From positions 14,899,873 to 14,963,872 of the forward strand of contig OY288257.1 of assembly GCA_958450325.1 (NCBI GenBank): 64,000 nucleotides of DNA. Direction: 5' to 3'. Source of the stretch: Agrostemma githago (lineage: Eukaryota; Streptophyta; Magnoliopsida; Caryophyllales; Caryophyllaceae). Shown in pieces: positions 33,225 to 47,014 of this stretch; position 1 is the stretch's first letter; each line of letters opens with the position of its first letter. Position numbers and translations under genes: made by a program. A model generated the notes under the pieces. The model did no database searches. It was not told the origin of the DNA and saw only the letters and a program-made list of their open reading frames with translations.

Positions 33225-35140
33225 TTAAGTAATTAACTCAGTAAATGGAACAGTTACCTGATGATTCTTCACAACGTCCATAAACTTACTGAATTGACTG
33301 TCGATCTTGCTGTTGCGTTGACGACCTGGGAATGGGAGCTTCACGTGTTGGGCTGTAGTAGACATTGGCTGCTCCGATGGACGAACCGATCGGTTTGACT
33401 CTGAACCGGTTGGTTCTTCTTTGTCCCGAGCGGTATGATCGTGTACCGGCCGGTTCGATTCTTTGCCGGTCGGTTTGACTGTGTCCCGACCGATTTGCTT
33501 GTCGTTTTCTGCTTCCTTCTCAACTTCATCTTCTGTTTCCTTCACAACTTCGTCTTCTGGTTCCGGCATCTTTGGACCACCGTAAGCCATCCCACTCCTT
33601 AGGGTAATAGCATTGACATGTTCATTCCCATGAGGTGGATTTCCTTGAGGCGGCAAGGTTCCTGGCTGACGAGTAGCTTGAGAGTTAGCTAACTGGCCGG
33701 GTAACTTGCCTTTCGAGCACCTTATGACTTGTCTGGAATTGAGTCATCATGTTCATCATCATGTTCCTCAGTTTGGCTATTTCAACGGATTGTTGATGAG
33801 CTTAAGCCTCTAAGGAAGGAAGTGGATGGTGGAAACTGTTGATGATTATTCTGAATTATGTTTTGTCCTTGAGGTCTTTGAGAATTTTGTTGACTTCCTT
33901 GCATTCGACCGTGAGGAGGCACATATGGTGGATTGCGAGGTGGGGGTGTTGTAGGATTCAACATATTCTGACTTGCATAGGAGAATAGAGCACGATTATA
34001 GCTAGGTTGATTCATGTATGGCAAGTTCTGATTCTGTTGGAATGACTGATAAGCATTAACTTGTTCTCGTGTTCCCATACATTCGTGAGCATGATGTCCC
34101 GATACGGCACAATCATCGCATACTATTTTTTGGGTCATAGCGTGCACTCGATGCATACCTTTATCTGAGTTAGATGCTTCATAGGAATCGAATCGCTTAG
34201 TCAAAACAGCTAATTGATTAGCGATTGCAGAATCAGTTTCGTTACTATTACCTTGAGTATTACCTCGTGGATTTCCCCATCGTGCATGATGAGACGCCAT
34301 ATCCTCAATAGTTTGCCACGCCTTATCATCATCAACATTGGATTGGAACCTCCCGTTACAAGCTGAATCAAGAGTGTTACGACAATCGTCGTATAAACCA
34401 TTGTAGAAATGATTACAAAGGAACCATTCTTCAAACCCATGGTGAGGGCATTCTTTGACCAACTTCTTGAATCTCTCCCATGCCTCATGAATATTCTCAA
34501 GAGGTGTTTGACGAAAATTAGTAATTTGGCTTCGTAACATATTCGTCTTCTGGGGCGGATAATAATGCTTGTAGAAAGACAATGCAAGGGAATTCCAATC
34601 ATTAATTCCAGCTATGACCTTGTCGAGATCAGTGATCCATTCTCTAGCGGCATCGCGTAGGGAGAACATAAAAAGCATCTCCATGACTTGCTCCTGATTG
34701 ACTCCTGCAGGAAGCGGAATAGTAGAGCAATAGTCAGTAAAAATTCTCATGTGTTTAGCTGGGTCCTTCTTGGCATCGCCTCAAAACTGATTTTTCTCGA
34801 CTAAGGTAATGAAAGCGGGACGAATCTCAAAGACGCCATTAGTAGCAGTTTGACGTTTAACCAACTTTGGAAGGGCAGTCTGTTCCAGCTCGGAGTGACT
34901 AGCAAGTTTAGGCATCTTGACTAGCGGGGGTGGTAGTAGACGGAGAGGTGGTGAAGTATCGGAAGCGGGGATGCCCTCTTCTAAGGACTAATATTCCGCG
35001 TTGAATTCCTGGTGTAGATCTTCCAAAACTGAAAGATCTGATGTTTTTGCGATCTCCTTGAAGAAATTTCGTCGCTTACGGAGGGTCTTCTCTAGTTCAG
35101 GATCAAATGGATATAATTCTGAACGGGAGCACCTGGGCAT
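33225..35140 (-). pseudogene. Gypsy-2 gag, with stops and a frameshift
   Basis: Likely start ATG at 35140, ~120 bp downstream of the primer site. In-frame stops lie at 34988-34990 (TAG) and 34782-34784 (TGA). The retrotransposon gag domain is at 33782-34750 (AAREWITDL, SFYKHYYPPQKTNMLRSQI, WERFKKLVKECPHHG, NGLYDDCRNTLD). A CCHC zinc knuckle follows (CDDCAVSGHHAHEC). A frameshift near 33780 leads to the C-terminal part (33225-33656) with the Athila signature NAITLRSG and FSKFMDVVKNHQVTVPF. The C-terminal part also contains the 20-bp DNA repeat, translated as ESNRPV/ESNRSV. The stops show that the copy cannot make intact capsid protein. Confidence 0.92.
33381..33502. repeat. 20-bp tandem repeat inside gag C-terminus
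   Basis: Six 20-bp units such as GAACCGATCGGTTTGACTCT and GTACCGGCCGGTTCGATTCT. As 20 is not divisible by three, the protein repeats every 60 bases (20 residues). Confidence 0.92.
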
Positions 35141-35258
35141 AAGCAAGAAACTACAATAAAGGAGTGCGAAACTGTCTCAAGGAATTTGAGGATTCCCTAA
35201 GACGAGAAGAAATAATCTAGAGTCTAAGACAAATAAAAAGCAACAAAACAAAATCGTC

Positions 35259-35276
35259 TTCTCGACAACGACGCCA
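35259..35276 (-). other. Gypsy-2 primer binding site (tRNA-Asp type)
   Basis: The minus strand reads TGGCGTCGTTGTCGAGAA four bases after the 5' LTR. It matches, with a few transitions, the complement of the plant tRNA-Asp 3' end used by Athila elements (TGGCGCCGTTGCCGGGGA). Confidence 0.88.
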
Positions 35277-35280
35277 AAAT

Positions 35281-36527
35281 TGATAAGGCTAAACTCGTAT
35301 CACCTATATCAAAATAAATCTAACAAATGACTAACAAATAGCTAGTAGCAAGTAAGGGTCGAACCACAGAGAGATGGATGAATATTGAAAATTATCTATA
35401 ATCGATTCTAAACTATTCTAATTCCGGTTTTATATGAAGTTGATCTAAACTAATACGATTATGTAAAATAACGAGGTTCAAACAATATTAAAAAGGATCT
35501 AGGGTCTTACGGTTCATTATGTAATTAAATTGGGTAAAGTTAGTTAATCATTCAATCAATTAATCATAGTTATTTAGGGCAAAGACACGACCTCTCCGAT
35601 CTTATGTCAACCTTAGGATAGATTCTGACGGGCTCTTGCAACTTACCAGATCATCCTACCCACTTGCTTGTAAGTCTACCCTTACCAGGCTTTCGATCTT
35701 AGGTTTGGGTTCCTAAACATTCAGCTAGTTCAATGTCTCAAACTAATCAAATAATGATACAAAACAAGTAGTCAGGCAATAACATATGAATGATCAATCA
35801 AACAATTAATTAATCTAACATCTCTAATTCAATTGACATAGATCCCCTTCAACCCTTGAAGAATAAATTAGCTACTCATATTAAAAGTTAAAGCAATAAA
35901 GAAATTAAGCATAATAGAAATCAATATGAAAATAAGGGAAAAAGAAGAAATACCAATTACGTAGAACTGAAAGATTGAATAACTAAAAGTATTGCTACAA
36001 GCATGCAGTATTCCGATGCTAATAATACTAATAAGTTTAAACTAAAATTCTAAATCTGAAAGTGTGTTTAAACCCAACCCCAAAGGAGGGTATATATACT
36101 TATTACAAGAGTCTAAATAGGAAATAAGCAAAGTCTAATAAAATAATCCCGAAGAGCATTAATTAAGGCAAAACACGGACTCTTCAGCAGTTTAGGAAAG
36201 TCCAATTGACGCGCAGTGACCGCCCGGTACAAATTCAAACCGACCGGTTCACAAACGTACCGATCAGTTTCCCTTCAAACCGACCAGTTCGGTATCAAAC
36301 CGAATGGTTCGGCCTTCGTTGCCCACCTTATCGCCTTGTTTCTCTTATTTTCTTCACATTGTAGCTCTTAACTCCGTCTTTTGCTATGTTTCCTGCCAAA
36401 ACATAAACGAAATACTCGGCATAACAAACTACGGATAAAAGCTATCAAAACTATTCCTAAGGCATACGAAATCGGTAAAAACGAAGGATAAAATGAGACT
36501 AAATATGCATATGAACCGAATTCATCA
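35281..36527 (-). repeat. Gypsy-2 5' LTR
   Basis: Same start and end words as the 3' LTR. The TATA word has mutated to TATATATA (36091-36098). It carries five 20-bp repeat units at about 36221-36319, one more than the 3' LTR. Confidence 0.95.
36221..36319. repeat. 20-bp tandem repeat in the Gypsy-2 5' LTR
   Basis: Five units of the AAACCGACCGGTTC type at 20-bp steps, with more mutations than elsewhere (CCGACCAGTTC, CCGAATGGTTC). Confidence 0.9.
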
Positions 36528-37075
36528 TACGCTCTAGGCAAAATGAAGGAATTCGGAAAAAATTCACATTAACTTTTCCATTCTTGGTCGGTCGGGTAGG
36601 ATATAGAAGGAGGGTCGGGTAGGATAGTTGGTTAAGGTGAGAAGAATCGTGGTGCAGATGTAGTCGTAGCACTAAATCTTATGCGATTGGAGTATTGTCA
36701 AGTGTTGTAATGAGTTGTTTGAGGCGTTTAGGTCGATCACATGTGTGGGTTGTGGAGAATAATGGTATACGTCTTTTACCATTGGTGTCATTTGTAGCAC
36801 ATATGATCATGTTTAGGATTCGGAGAAATAAGGGGCGTAGTATCATTTTCCGATGGTTTTGGTGTAAATTTGTGGTCACAATCTTTGACTGTTGTAGAGA
36901 ATACTCATGTTATTGTAACCTTGTGCTTAACTTTTAGGATGCTATAGGGAGGGTGGTCGGGGGTTGAGTTTGTTGTTGATATTGAGCTTCCCATGTTTCT
37001 TTCGTTTGATCTTGGTGTTTATTGTTAATGTTTTCGAGTTGCTCGGGACGAGCAAAGGTCTAAGTGTGGGGAAGA
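36528..37075 (+). mobile_element. Gypsy-1 internal region and polypurine tract
   Basis: It continues the element interrupted by Gypsy-2. It ends with GGGACGAGCAAAGGTCTAAG and TGTGGGGAAGA directly before the LTR, the typical Athila polypurine area. Several frames are broken; no protein recognised. Confidence 0.8.
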
Positions 37076-38306
37076 TGATCTAGCGTCTTTTTTATGCGTT
37101 TATGACAAATATTTAAGCTAGATTTGGTGATAAAATGTGCGGTTTTAGAGGCGAAATCGTCTACTTACTTGTAGGAAGGAAATTGTGTTATAATGAAAAA
37201 AAGACGGTTTTGTAGAACTCATAATTCCTTAATGTGTGATCTGGGCCCAGGACAAAGATCTAGGGAGGAACGAGCCAACTAAACCCGAGTGAAAAATTAA
37301 AGTGCAGCTCGGGAATTGAAAATGGAACTGTTTTGGGTTCCATGTCAGCTTATTACTTACTATTATATTATTAATATTATATTATTATTTTTTAATTTTA
37401 TATTATTATTCCAGTTAGGAAATTACTAGAATTTCCTATTATTATTTTTAGACTACATATTATTAGATTTAGACTAACATTAACAATTGAACGTTCATTC
37501 ATATTAGAAAAGAAGAAAAACCTTAAGCATATGTAACTAATCTTTCTCTAGAATCAAAGATTTGAAACTTTCTATTTAATTGATTGTGAGACCTTCTTAA
37601 CCTCTATTTAATTACTTAAGTATTTTTTATTCCTTGTGCTAATTTTATGATTGTTGTTTGTTTAATCTTTTTGGCCAATTGATTATTTCAATCTTCAATC
37701 TATTGCAATTCTTTGTGTTTGACTCGTAATTGTTCAATTCACTAGATAAAGTTGCAACCTTTAGACCAATATGTTTTTCATTGTAATTTGGGAAAAGGGG
37801 AATAAACATATGATTCGAACCAATAACCACATGTGTTAAAGGTCGTTATTTCTATTGATTTGTTCATATCGTTTATGCTGTTATTTATTAAATCTAGATG
37901 CGTGGATTAGGTTGTTCAATAATTAAGTTGCTTAGTATCGCGTTTTGATCTAAGTAATATTATCTACGGTACAATTGGAACTTTCAGTTTCATAGTATAA
38001 TACTCAAGGATTAAATTAAGGTTTGTAGTCGATGATCAATTGTTTAACTAGTTAGTGAATTTTCTTTGATACGAGTCTCTCTTAATCATTTGAATTCATC
38101 ATTATTAGTTATTTTTCTTTCGTTATTTTAGCTATTAGACAATTCAATCACAAACCCTCCATTATTCTTGTTACGGTTACTATTATTATTCACACATTAA
38201 TTTACATCGTTTACCCTGTGGATTTGACAGCCGATTTACCTCTACTATATTGTTAAAGGTAGGACTTAATTATCTATCATTGGGAGCATATGACTTCGGC
38301 TCACCA
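37076..38306 (+). repeat. Gypsy-1 3' LTR (complete)
   Basis: Starts TGATCTAGCG and ends GGCTCACCA (1231 bp). AGGGA follows at 38307-38311, identical to 7176-7180 before the 5' LTR. It has the empty site for the 91-bp MITE found in the other LTR. Confidence 0.9.
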
Positions 38307-38311
38307 AGGGA

Positions 38312-38426
38312 AGTGTGAAAGGATGATCAAATTACACATAAAAAGCCTTCTTAAAATAGAAATGCAAACAAATGAGTGAGACACCTTAAAATGATATAGG
38401 CAAATAAATGATCGGGACGGAAGGAG
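38312..38426 (+). mobile_element. Stowaway-like MITE, right half
   Basis: It ends GGGACGGAAGGAG followed by TA (38427-38428). The stretch GCAAATAAATGATCGGGACG is the inverted counterpart of the MITE start at 7085. Together with 7085-7180 it forms one ~210-bp MITE split by Gypsy-1. Confidence 0.85.
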
Positions 38427-38428
38427 TA

Positions 38429-39579
38429 AGTATTAGTAAGAGTTTTATGCAAATGAAAAAGGTAACTTAATTGGTACAAATGAGAAACCTTGTACTTGTA
38501 TTTGTATTTGAATGGTTGGAGGTTAAATCTTTGGTCCAATCAACTTTGTTAGTCTTTAGCCCAAATCATTTACTTCTATTATTATTAACTAGTATAGATC
38601 TTGTGCAATTATACATGGTATTTATAACAAATTTATCTTATAAAATATTTTCTTTTTAGATTTAAAATAAGAAATTCGTTATTTTATTGTTATATCTATC
38701 AGCTTTGAACTTTAGATATAAGAATATATATTTTCAAAATAACAAAACTAATCAAGATAATTGAGTAAAGTCTTGAAATGCAATAAATGTGTAATTCATG
38801 AAAATACAACCTACATTTTTTTATACTCCGTATATGTCATCTCGCTTTTCAAGATACTCACTTCTTTTTTCAATATACTGTAAAAATTATAAACATTTTT
38901 TTTTAAAAACGTATCTTTTATTTATTAAAAGAACAACCAATATAGTGTAGATGCCATAAGCAAATAGTATAGATTTGGTATAGGTTGATGTCGTGATGAC
39001 ATCACATCAAAAAAAACTACTATTTTGATATTTTGCTTGAATAACTACCCCATCAAATAGAATAATTATCTTCTAAAACTTGTCATATCCCATAAAAAAA
39101 CGGTTTGAAACAAACTACTCTATGATATTTTGCTTGAAAAAATACCCCCCATTTAATAGAATAGTTATTTTCTAAAACATGTCATATCCCATATAAAACA
39201 GTTTGAAACAAAATGCTCCACTTCCCCATTTTCATTCAAAAAACCCTCATTTTCTCTTCATCATCTCTCGACTGCTTTACTAGACAACCATGAGTATCTC
39301 TCACGGTAAATTTTAAACAATATGAGTGCTTTAGTGAGTGATCGATTTCATTAATGCATGTAGTTTTTTGATGTCATGATTTAACTTGAAGATTACATTT
39401 TTTTTATTTGCATCTGCAAAAATTAGACCTATCGAACAGGTAGGGACGGTTGGATCGGATTTCGGGTTTGAGTAAAATACGGGTCAGATGTATTTCAGGT
39501 TTGGAAAATACGGGGTTTCGGGTCGGATTTCGTTTCAAATACGGTTATTAACGCATTTTGAAAACCTTCATTGTCTTTA
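38429..39579. other. AT-rich spacer with a 97-bp tandem duplication
   Basis: 39027-39123 and 39124-39220 are diverged direct copies (GATATTTTGCTTGAA starts each). From about 39440, words such as CGGGTCGGATTTCG begin; they continue on the far side of the next MITE. No gene. Confidence 0.6.
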
Positions 39580-39748
39580 CTCCCTCTAAGTCTATGTTAA
39601 GTTCTCTCTTTCCTTTTTAAGTCAAGAATACGTGGCTCATATTCACACATTCATTCATCTCCCTTCCTCCTTCATTTTTGAGCCACACATTCTCACACCC
39701 TTATTTTCTCCCCAAAACCTTAGGGGAACATACTTTAGACTCGGAGAA
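39580..39748. mobile_element. Stowaway-like MITE (about 169 bp)
   Basis: Starts CTCCCTCTAAGTCTATGTTA after TA and ends with the approximate complement ACATACTTTAGACTCGGAG. The right TA is not exact, so that edge is approximate. Confidence 0.65.
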
Positions 39749-40507
39749 TTTTATTTTATTTTTATCATAAATACATTTTTATTCTTATCTTAATTATCTA
39801 ATTTAATATATGATATTAGTAAGAATAAACATATTTTATTTAATATATTTTTAAAATACATTGATATAGCATTTCTATAGAAAGTATTGATATTGTTATT
39901 TGAAAATTATTACACGTATATGACAAATCTTGATTCGTTTTATTTAATTGTTTTTGATAATTTTATTAATATTTTGATAAAATATGATTTATGACATACA
40001 CTCTTTATACGAATTTTATTTCTTGAAATTTTAAAAATAAATAAATATTTCTTACTACTATTTTTGAGATTTTTTTGTCTATAATATTAATATTTTTTAA
40101 TTTACCTATTTCGGGTCGGGCCACAAGTCTGACGGGTTTTGACCCAGAATATTCGGGTCATTATCGGGTCGAGTCACTTTCGGGTTCGGGTAATTTGCAA
40201 ACGGGTTTTTTGGGTTGTTTTCGAGCGGTTTTCGGGTTGGGTTATTTTTTGACAGATTTGGTTGCATTACATTTTTTGACATGAACATGTGCTCTTATGT
40301 TAGAGTTTTATCATCCTACGTAAATTTTTAGGTAACATTACGTAAAATGCGACAAATATATTAATACTCCATAACCATCTATGCAAAATTTGCATGGATT
40401 AACACTAGTAATAATAAAAGCAACGCCTAGCGTACATCCTTGTATTCTAGCACAATGAAATTAGAAATGGTATAAAGATCTCCCTCACGAATTTGAGGCT
40501 GAAATTG
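39749..40507. other. AT-rich spacer with TCGGGTT-rich subterminal block
   Basis: At about 40108-40245 the words TTCGGGT, CGGGTTT and TCGGGTCG recur many times; similar words occur at 39440-39540. The two blocks may be the subterminal regions of one degraded ~800-bp element around the MITE. I could not place termini. Confidence 0.4.
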
Positions 40508-42334
40508 TGTAGGCACCCAGATTCTGACCTGGTGGCTACAGGAGTGCCCGACAAACACCCGATGACGATCAGACTGCAACGCGACGCGAGATTACAGTGT
40601 TTTAGATGGTTTTTCTATAAAGTGGATCAACTACTCGGAAAAATTAATTCAACATCAAGACGGTCTTAATCGTGTCATTACGATCGCGTCGACACTAATT
40701 AGAGTCAATTTCGTTACCGGGACTCCGAATCGGTCCCGAAACACGCAAAGTCAAACCCGAGTCAACACGTCAGCCGAGCGAACCTCGAGATACGCGCCCA
40801 AAGCCCACTCGGGGCTCGACGCGCTAGGGCAAACAAGGACTCTTAATCCCCAAGTAAGACCAATATACGCATCTCCTCTATTTTGCAAAGTTTCAAAATT
40901 GGATCTTCCAAAGTCGAATCGCCCCTTATCAGGCGACCGAGTTCCCCAACGCAAGACATCAGGCGCCTCAGTCTTGGTGCGCAAGACTCCAAGTGACCAA
41001 AAGGTCGATTTGAACTGCGCGAAAAACTATAAATACCCCCTTCCCTCCTCCGCTCATTTCGACACACTCAAGAATTCCGAGTACACAACTCAACTTCAAT
41101 TCTCTTCCCCTCTTACTATTTACGAGCTTCTCTTTAACTTAGGTCGCACTCCGACTCTAAGTACGATCCACTCGATCGTTTGTCCAGATTCGCGAATCAA
41201 CACTACTCCTCGTAGTCTTTCGATTTCCTGACTCAATTCGAACGAAAAGGGGCACCTGTGTCTGACTAACCACCCTTAAATACCAAAGCGAAGCTCTGCC
41301 AGATTTGACGCAGAAAACTAAGAGGATCAGCCTCAAAGTCGCATCGTCACTAGGTTGTCATCTAAACAAAACTTTACATTCTGTATCTTTATTTATGCAC
41401 TTCGATAACGTCGATACCGACTAGTATGGACACTAGGTCCATGGCACGTTATAAACATACGTAACGTCCCCAACTTCAACCATAAACACTAGAACACCCT
41501 AACTAAACCCGAGTAGTTCCGAGATCCGTTCTCAATCATCTACGCACTGTGTCTCGTTTAGTGTACACTCCGAGGGTGCAACTCCTTACTACGTGATTTA
41601 CTTACATTTCGCATTTACCGCTATCGTATGATTTACCGCTTTTATGACCCACCTAACACAGAATTCAAAACGTAAACAAGTTAAAACTGAACAAAGGACT
41701 GGCCGGGTTCCATATTAATCCCGATGCTCACTTATCACATGCGGTTCGACACATCCTTATTAATACCGAATCGACGCACCTTAAGCAGAATACCAGGTAA
41801 GGTATACCACGAGAAATGACTAATATCCTTATTATCACGTTAAAACTGATTTTGCTAATACGTATATATAATACTTATTACTCTCTACTCTCCTACGTGC
41901 ATCTTTTCATGGCCTGCTTGTCACGTGAAATAGCAATCAAAGAATGTAAACACAACTACTTCGACAATAAACTTATTTGTCTACAAACAACCGACATAGG
42001 AAAGACATAGGGTTAAAACAACGGATGGTATCGCACTTCCGCCACAATTAAAGAACAAATTTATCAACTCACCTATTGATTAGTAGAGGTCGCTATGTGC
42101 GGGTGGGATTGGGTGTCGATGTCTATCGGACATTGGATTCCCAATACGTACCCTCACCCTTTACTTAGAATCGACGGTTTCCGGATATCCGAAACCATTG
42201 GCAATGAGAGTCATTCCAGGCATGGAGTGCTTAATGGTACAAGTCTTTATCTTTAGGTCTCGTGCCACTTAAGTTTGAGCCGGCTAAGGAACAAAGTTGA
42301 CTTGAATGATTTCCGAGTTCCCATAATTAACTCG
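40508..42334 (+). repeat. Ogre/Tat-type LTR, plus strand
   Basis: Starts TGTAGGCACCCAGATTCTGA and ends just before the primer-site word TGGCGACTCC. Its start matches the complement of the terminus at 61981. A TATA word CTATAAATAC lies near 41027-41036, followed by a C-rich leader. It shares blocks with the other Ogre/Tat LTR, for example GTTTCCGGATATCCGAAACC here. The open frames inside look accidental. Confidence 0.85.
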
Positions 42335-42335
42335 G

Positions 42336-42620
42336 TGGCGACTCCATAAATCGGCAATGAGTTCGGTTCACTAAAAAGGTCGTCTTACCAAACATATCGG
42401 CCTTCAAACATTTATAACCACGTCTCGATTGATTCTAACGGAAACACGGATGTTCGCATCCCTCTAGTATTATCCGAATTGTCAACCAAATCGAGGTCCG
42501 ACACATCGCCCCATACGCGAGATCCGACCGGCCCCGAAAGGACGGGTCGCGTGGGTGGCCGCCGCGAAAACAAAAGGTCCCGCGCGGGTGCGCACGGATC
42601 GCCGGGCGGTGCGGACGAGC
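42336..42620 (+). other. Ogre/Tat primer site and leader, truncated
   Basis: TGGCGACTCC at 42336-42345 is the conserved start of the Ogre/Tat primer binding site (tRNA-Arg type in that lineage). A GC-rich leader with GGTCGCGTGGGTGGCCGCC follows, then the element breaks off near 42620. No coding part is present. Confidence 0.75.
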
Positions 42621-42864
42621 GTCCACAAATTGTTGTATCATTATGTCCTTGGAAGCTGCTTGTATCTTGTCTTTCTGTAAAAAAAATGATCCATAAGAGA
42701 AGTTAATGTGTAGTAAAGAGTTGAAGATTTACGTGTTGAACGAATATAGTCACTTTCATATTTGATACATTTTCTTCGAGAAAGATTATCTCAACCCGAC
42801 TTAATTCATTTGCATTATATATTCCATGAAGGTACAAAATAAAGTGTAACAAATCTTACTTTTA
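42621..42864. other. Unassigned spacer
   Basis: AT-rich, with no feature recognised. Confidence 0.3.
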
Positions 42865-43167
42865 TGGCTCACTTGGGATGAGGGTAATGATTCTGGGGGT
42901 AATAGAGAAAAAATGAACTAGAAATGGAGGAGCTTGTTGCTTGGTTGAGGCATTTTATAGTGTAAAAGAGATAGGAGGAGGAATAATTACGCCCATTTGG
43001 GGGTTATGCATTACTCGGGGGGAGAGGGGAGTAATGTTTTCCCCCTCAAATAGCCTAGATTACCTTTCTTTTTTCCATTTCCGGTTAGCATCATCACTAC
43101 TCTCCATTTTCTAGTTCATTTTTGGTCTATAACCCCCAGAATCTTTACCGCAATCCAAAGCGAGCCC
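42865..43167. mobile_element. Harbinger/Tourist-like MITE (about 303 bp)
   Basis: The ends TGGCTCACTTGGGATG and, inverted, GGGCTCGCTTTGGATTG are followed inward by GATTCTGGGGGT on both sides. TTA occurs at 42862-42864 and 43168-43170, the 3-bp duplication typical of PIF/Harbinger elements. Confidence 0.8.
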
Positions 43168-43340
43168 TTAGTCTTCATGTTTCCTTGGTGTCGTCAGTAT
43201 GACATATGAGATTAAAATGTTGGGATTGAGAGGCTGCCATTTTTATGGTATAGAGTAAATTAAAGGTGAATGAACGTTAAATGGCAAAATTTTAATGTTT
43301 GGAAGATCTAAACTATAAAGCTATTAATATATATATATAT

Positions 43341-44320
43341 AGGTGGGTTCCGGTGAAGCAGGGTAACTCCTTACACCCATTGAGGCACAATCTAGACCAT
43401 TAGATTAAGATGGGACATATATCCAAATAAGTGTTATATACACTAAAAAAATTCATTATATACGCTATTAAACTCACTATATACACACACTTAAGAACTC
43501 AATATATACAGTAAAAAAAATGTTATATACATTTAAATAAAAAAATGTTATATACACTCAAATAGTTATTATGTACACCAATTAATCAACAATGGAACAT
43601 ACATCAAAATAACTGTTATATACACTAAAAAAATCATTATATACGCTACTAAACTCACTGCATATATACACTTAAGATCTCAATATATACAGTAAAATAA
43701 TTGTTATATACACCCAAATAATTAATATGTACATCAGTTAATCAACAATGGAACATACATCAAAATAACTGTTATATACACTAAAAAACTCAATATATAC
43801 GCTATTAAACTCACTACATATATATACACTTAAGATCTAAATATATATACAGTAAAATAGTTATTGTTATATACACTCAAATGGTTACTATGTACACCAA
43901 TTAATCAACATATATACACTGAAATAATTGGCATATGTACTTAATTATTTGATACGGAGTATAATAGAATTGTTATATACCTTAAAACAGTTATTATGTA
44001 CACTGAAATTGTTTTTATATATATACACCAATTTTATTTTAAATTCCGAATTTTTTTTTTTTGGAAAAAAAATTTCGGATTTTTTTTTTTTCGAATTTTT
44101 TTTTTTTTTTTTTTTTGGAAAAAAAATTTCGAAAAAAAAAAAAATTTCCCGAAAAAAAAAAAAAAAAAAAAAAATTCCGAAAAATATCGATTTTTTTCCC
44201 TGGGAAATTTTTTTATGTATGAGTTTTTGTTTTAATCATAGCCTTTAATTTGATTTTAATCTAATGGTTGAGATTGTGCCTCAATGGGTGCGGCGAGTTG
44301 AGCTGCCTCAAAGGATCCTA
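43341..44320. mobile_element. Family A (TA)n-associated element, copy 2
   Basis: Left end GGTGGGTTCCGGTGAAGCAG, right end CTGCCTCAAAGGATCC, with the shared inverted block ACCCATTGAGGCACAATCTA. Interior GTTATATACACT repeats and A/T homopolymers (44050-44180). (TA)n on both sides. Confidence 0.9.
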
Positions 44321-44322
44321 GA

Positions 44323-44324
<2 letters not shown>

Positions 44325-44392
<68 letters not shown>
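44325..44392. repeat. (TA)34 microsatellite between elements A2 and D
   Basis: Uninterrupted TA dinucleotides joining two different elements. Confidence 0.98.
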
Positions 44393-46498
<2,106 letters not shown>

Positions 46499-46499
46499 G

Positions 46500-46668
46500 T
46501 AGGTTCAAATAAGGTCCACAATTTTTTTAAGTCTATATTGAAGTTACAGATGACATACGCTAAAGTTGCATTTGTTCAAAATTGATATATATACAAATAC
46601 AACTTTAGCGTATGTCATCTATAACTTCAATATAGACTTAAAAAAATTGTGGACCTTATTTGAACCTA
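46500..46668. mobile_element. Family E fold-back MITE, copy 2 (169 bp)
   Basis: Two ~75-bp arms, starting TAGGTTCAAATAAGGTCCAC, are near-perfect inverted copies around ATTGATATATATACAAAT. The same start and arm words (AAGTCTATATT, GCAACTTTA) occur in copy 1 at 22059-22500. Confidence 0.93.
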
Positions 46669-46672
46669 CCTC

Positions 46673-46719
<47 letters not shown>

Positions 46720-47014
46720 TAAGGCTCTTATGAGTCCCTTACTCTTTGTGAGTCCCTAAGTCCTCATCCCATCCATTGGATGGGATGAGGATGGATGGAC
46801 AAGATGCATCCAATTAAAAAAAAAAAAAGGGAGATCTACGTTCCTAAAATAACTCACAAGAATTTAGGAAACAAATAACTTCCTATCATTCACGTTCATT
46901 TTCATTCACGTTCATTTCTATTCCACGTTCATTCACACAATCACACCTAAAAACCAAAAAACCCTTTCTTCATTCACGCTAATTCATCGTTTTTGATCTC
47001 GAAATTCTGCTACA

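Larger units (their letters stand above)
24695..36527 (-). mobile_element. Gypsy-2: complete decayed Athila-like LTR retrotransposon
   Basis: It has two LTRs of 1225 and 1247 bp in the same orientation, a tRNA-Asp-type primer site, a polypurine tract, and gag-protease-RT-RNase H-integrase order read on the minus strand. A further ORF lies between integrase and 3' LTR, an Athila trait. Flanks GACGC (24690-24694) and TACGC (36528-36532) match at four of five bases, fitting an aged 5-bp duplication. It interrupts Gypsy-1. Confidence 0.95.

Noticed and set aside
33341..33529. 62-residue frame (VGTQSNRPAKNRTGRY) overlapping gag
   Set aside because: Out-of-frame reading of the 20-bp repeat; the gag frame is the real one.
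35259..35276. Possible tRNA gene
   Set aside because: Only the 18-base complement of a tRNA 3' end is present; it is the retrotransposon primer binding site.
42435..42706. GC-rich frames in the Ogre/Tat leader
   Set aside because: No domain or start context. The leader is non-coding in this lineage, and the GC content reflects the conserved leader sequence.
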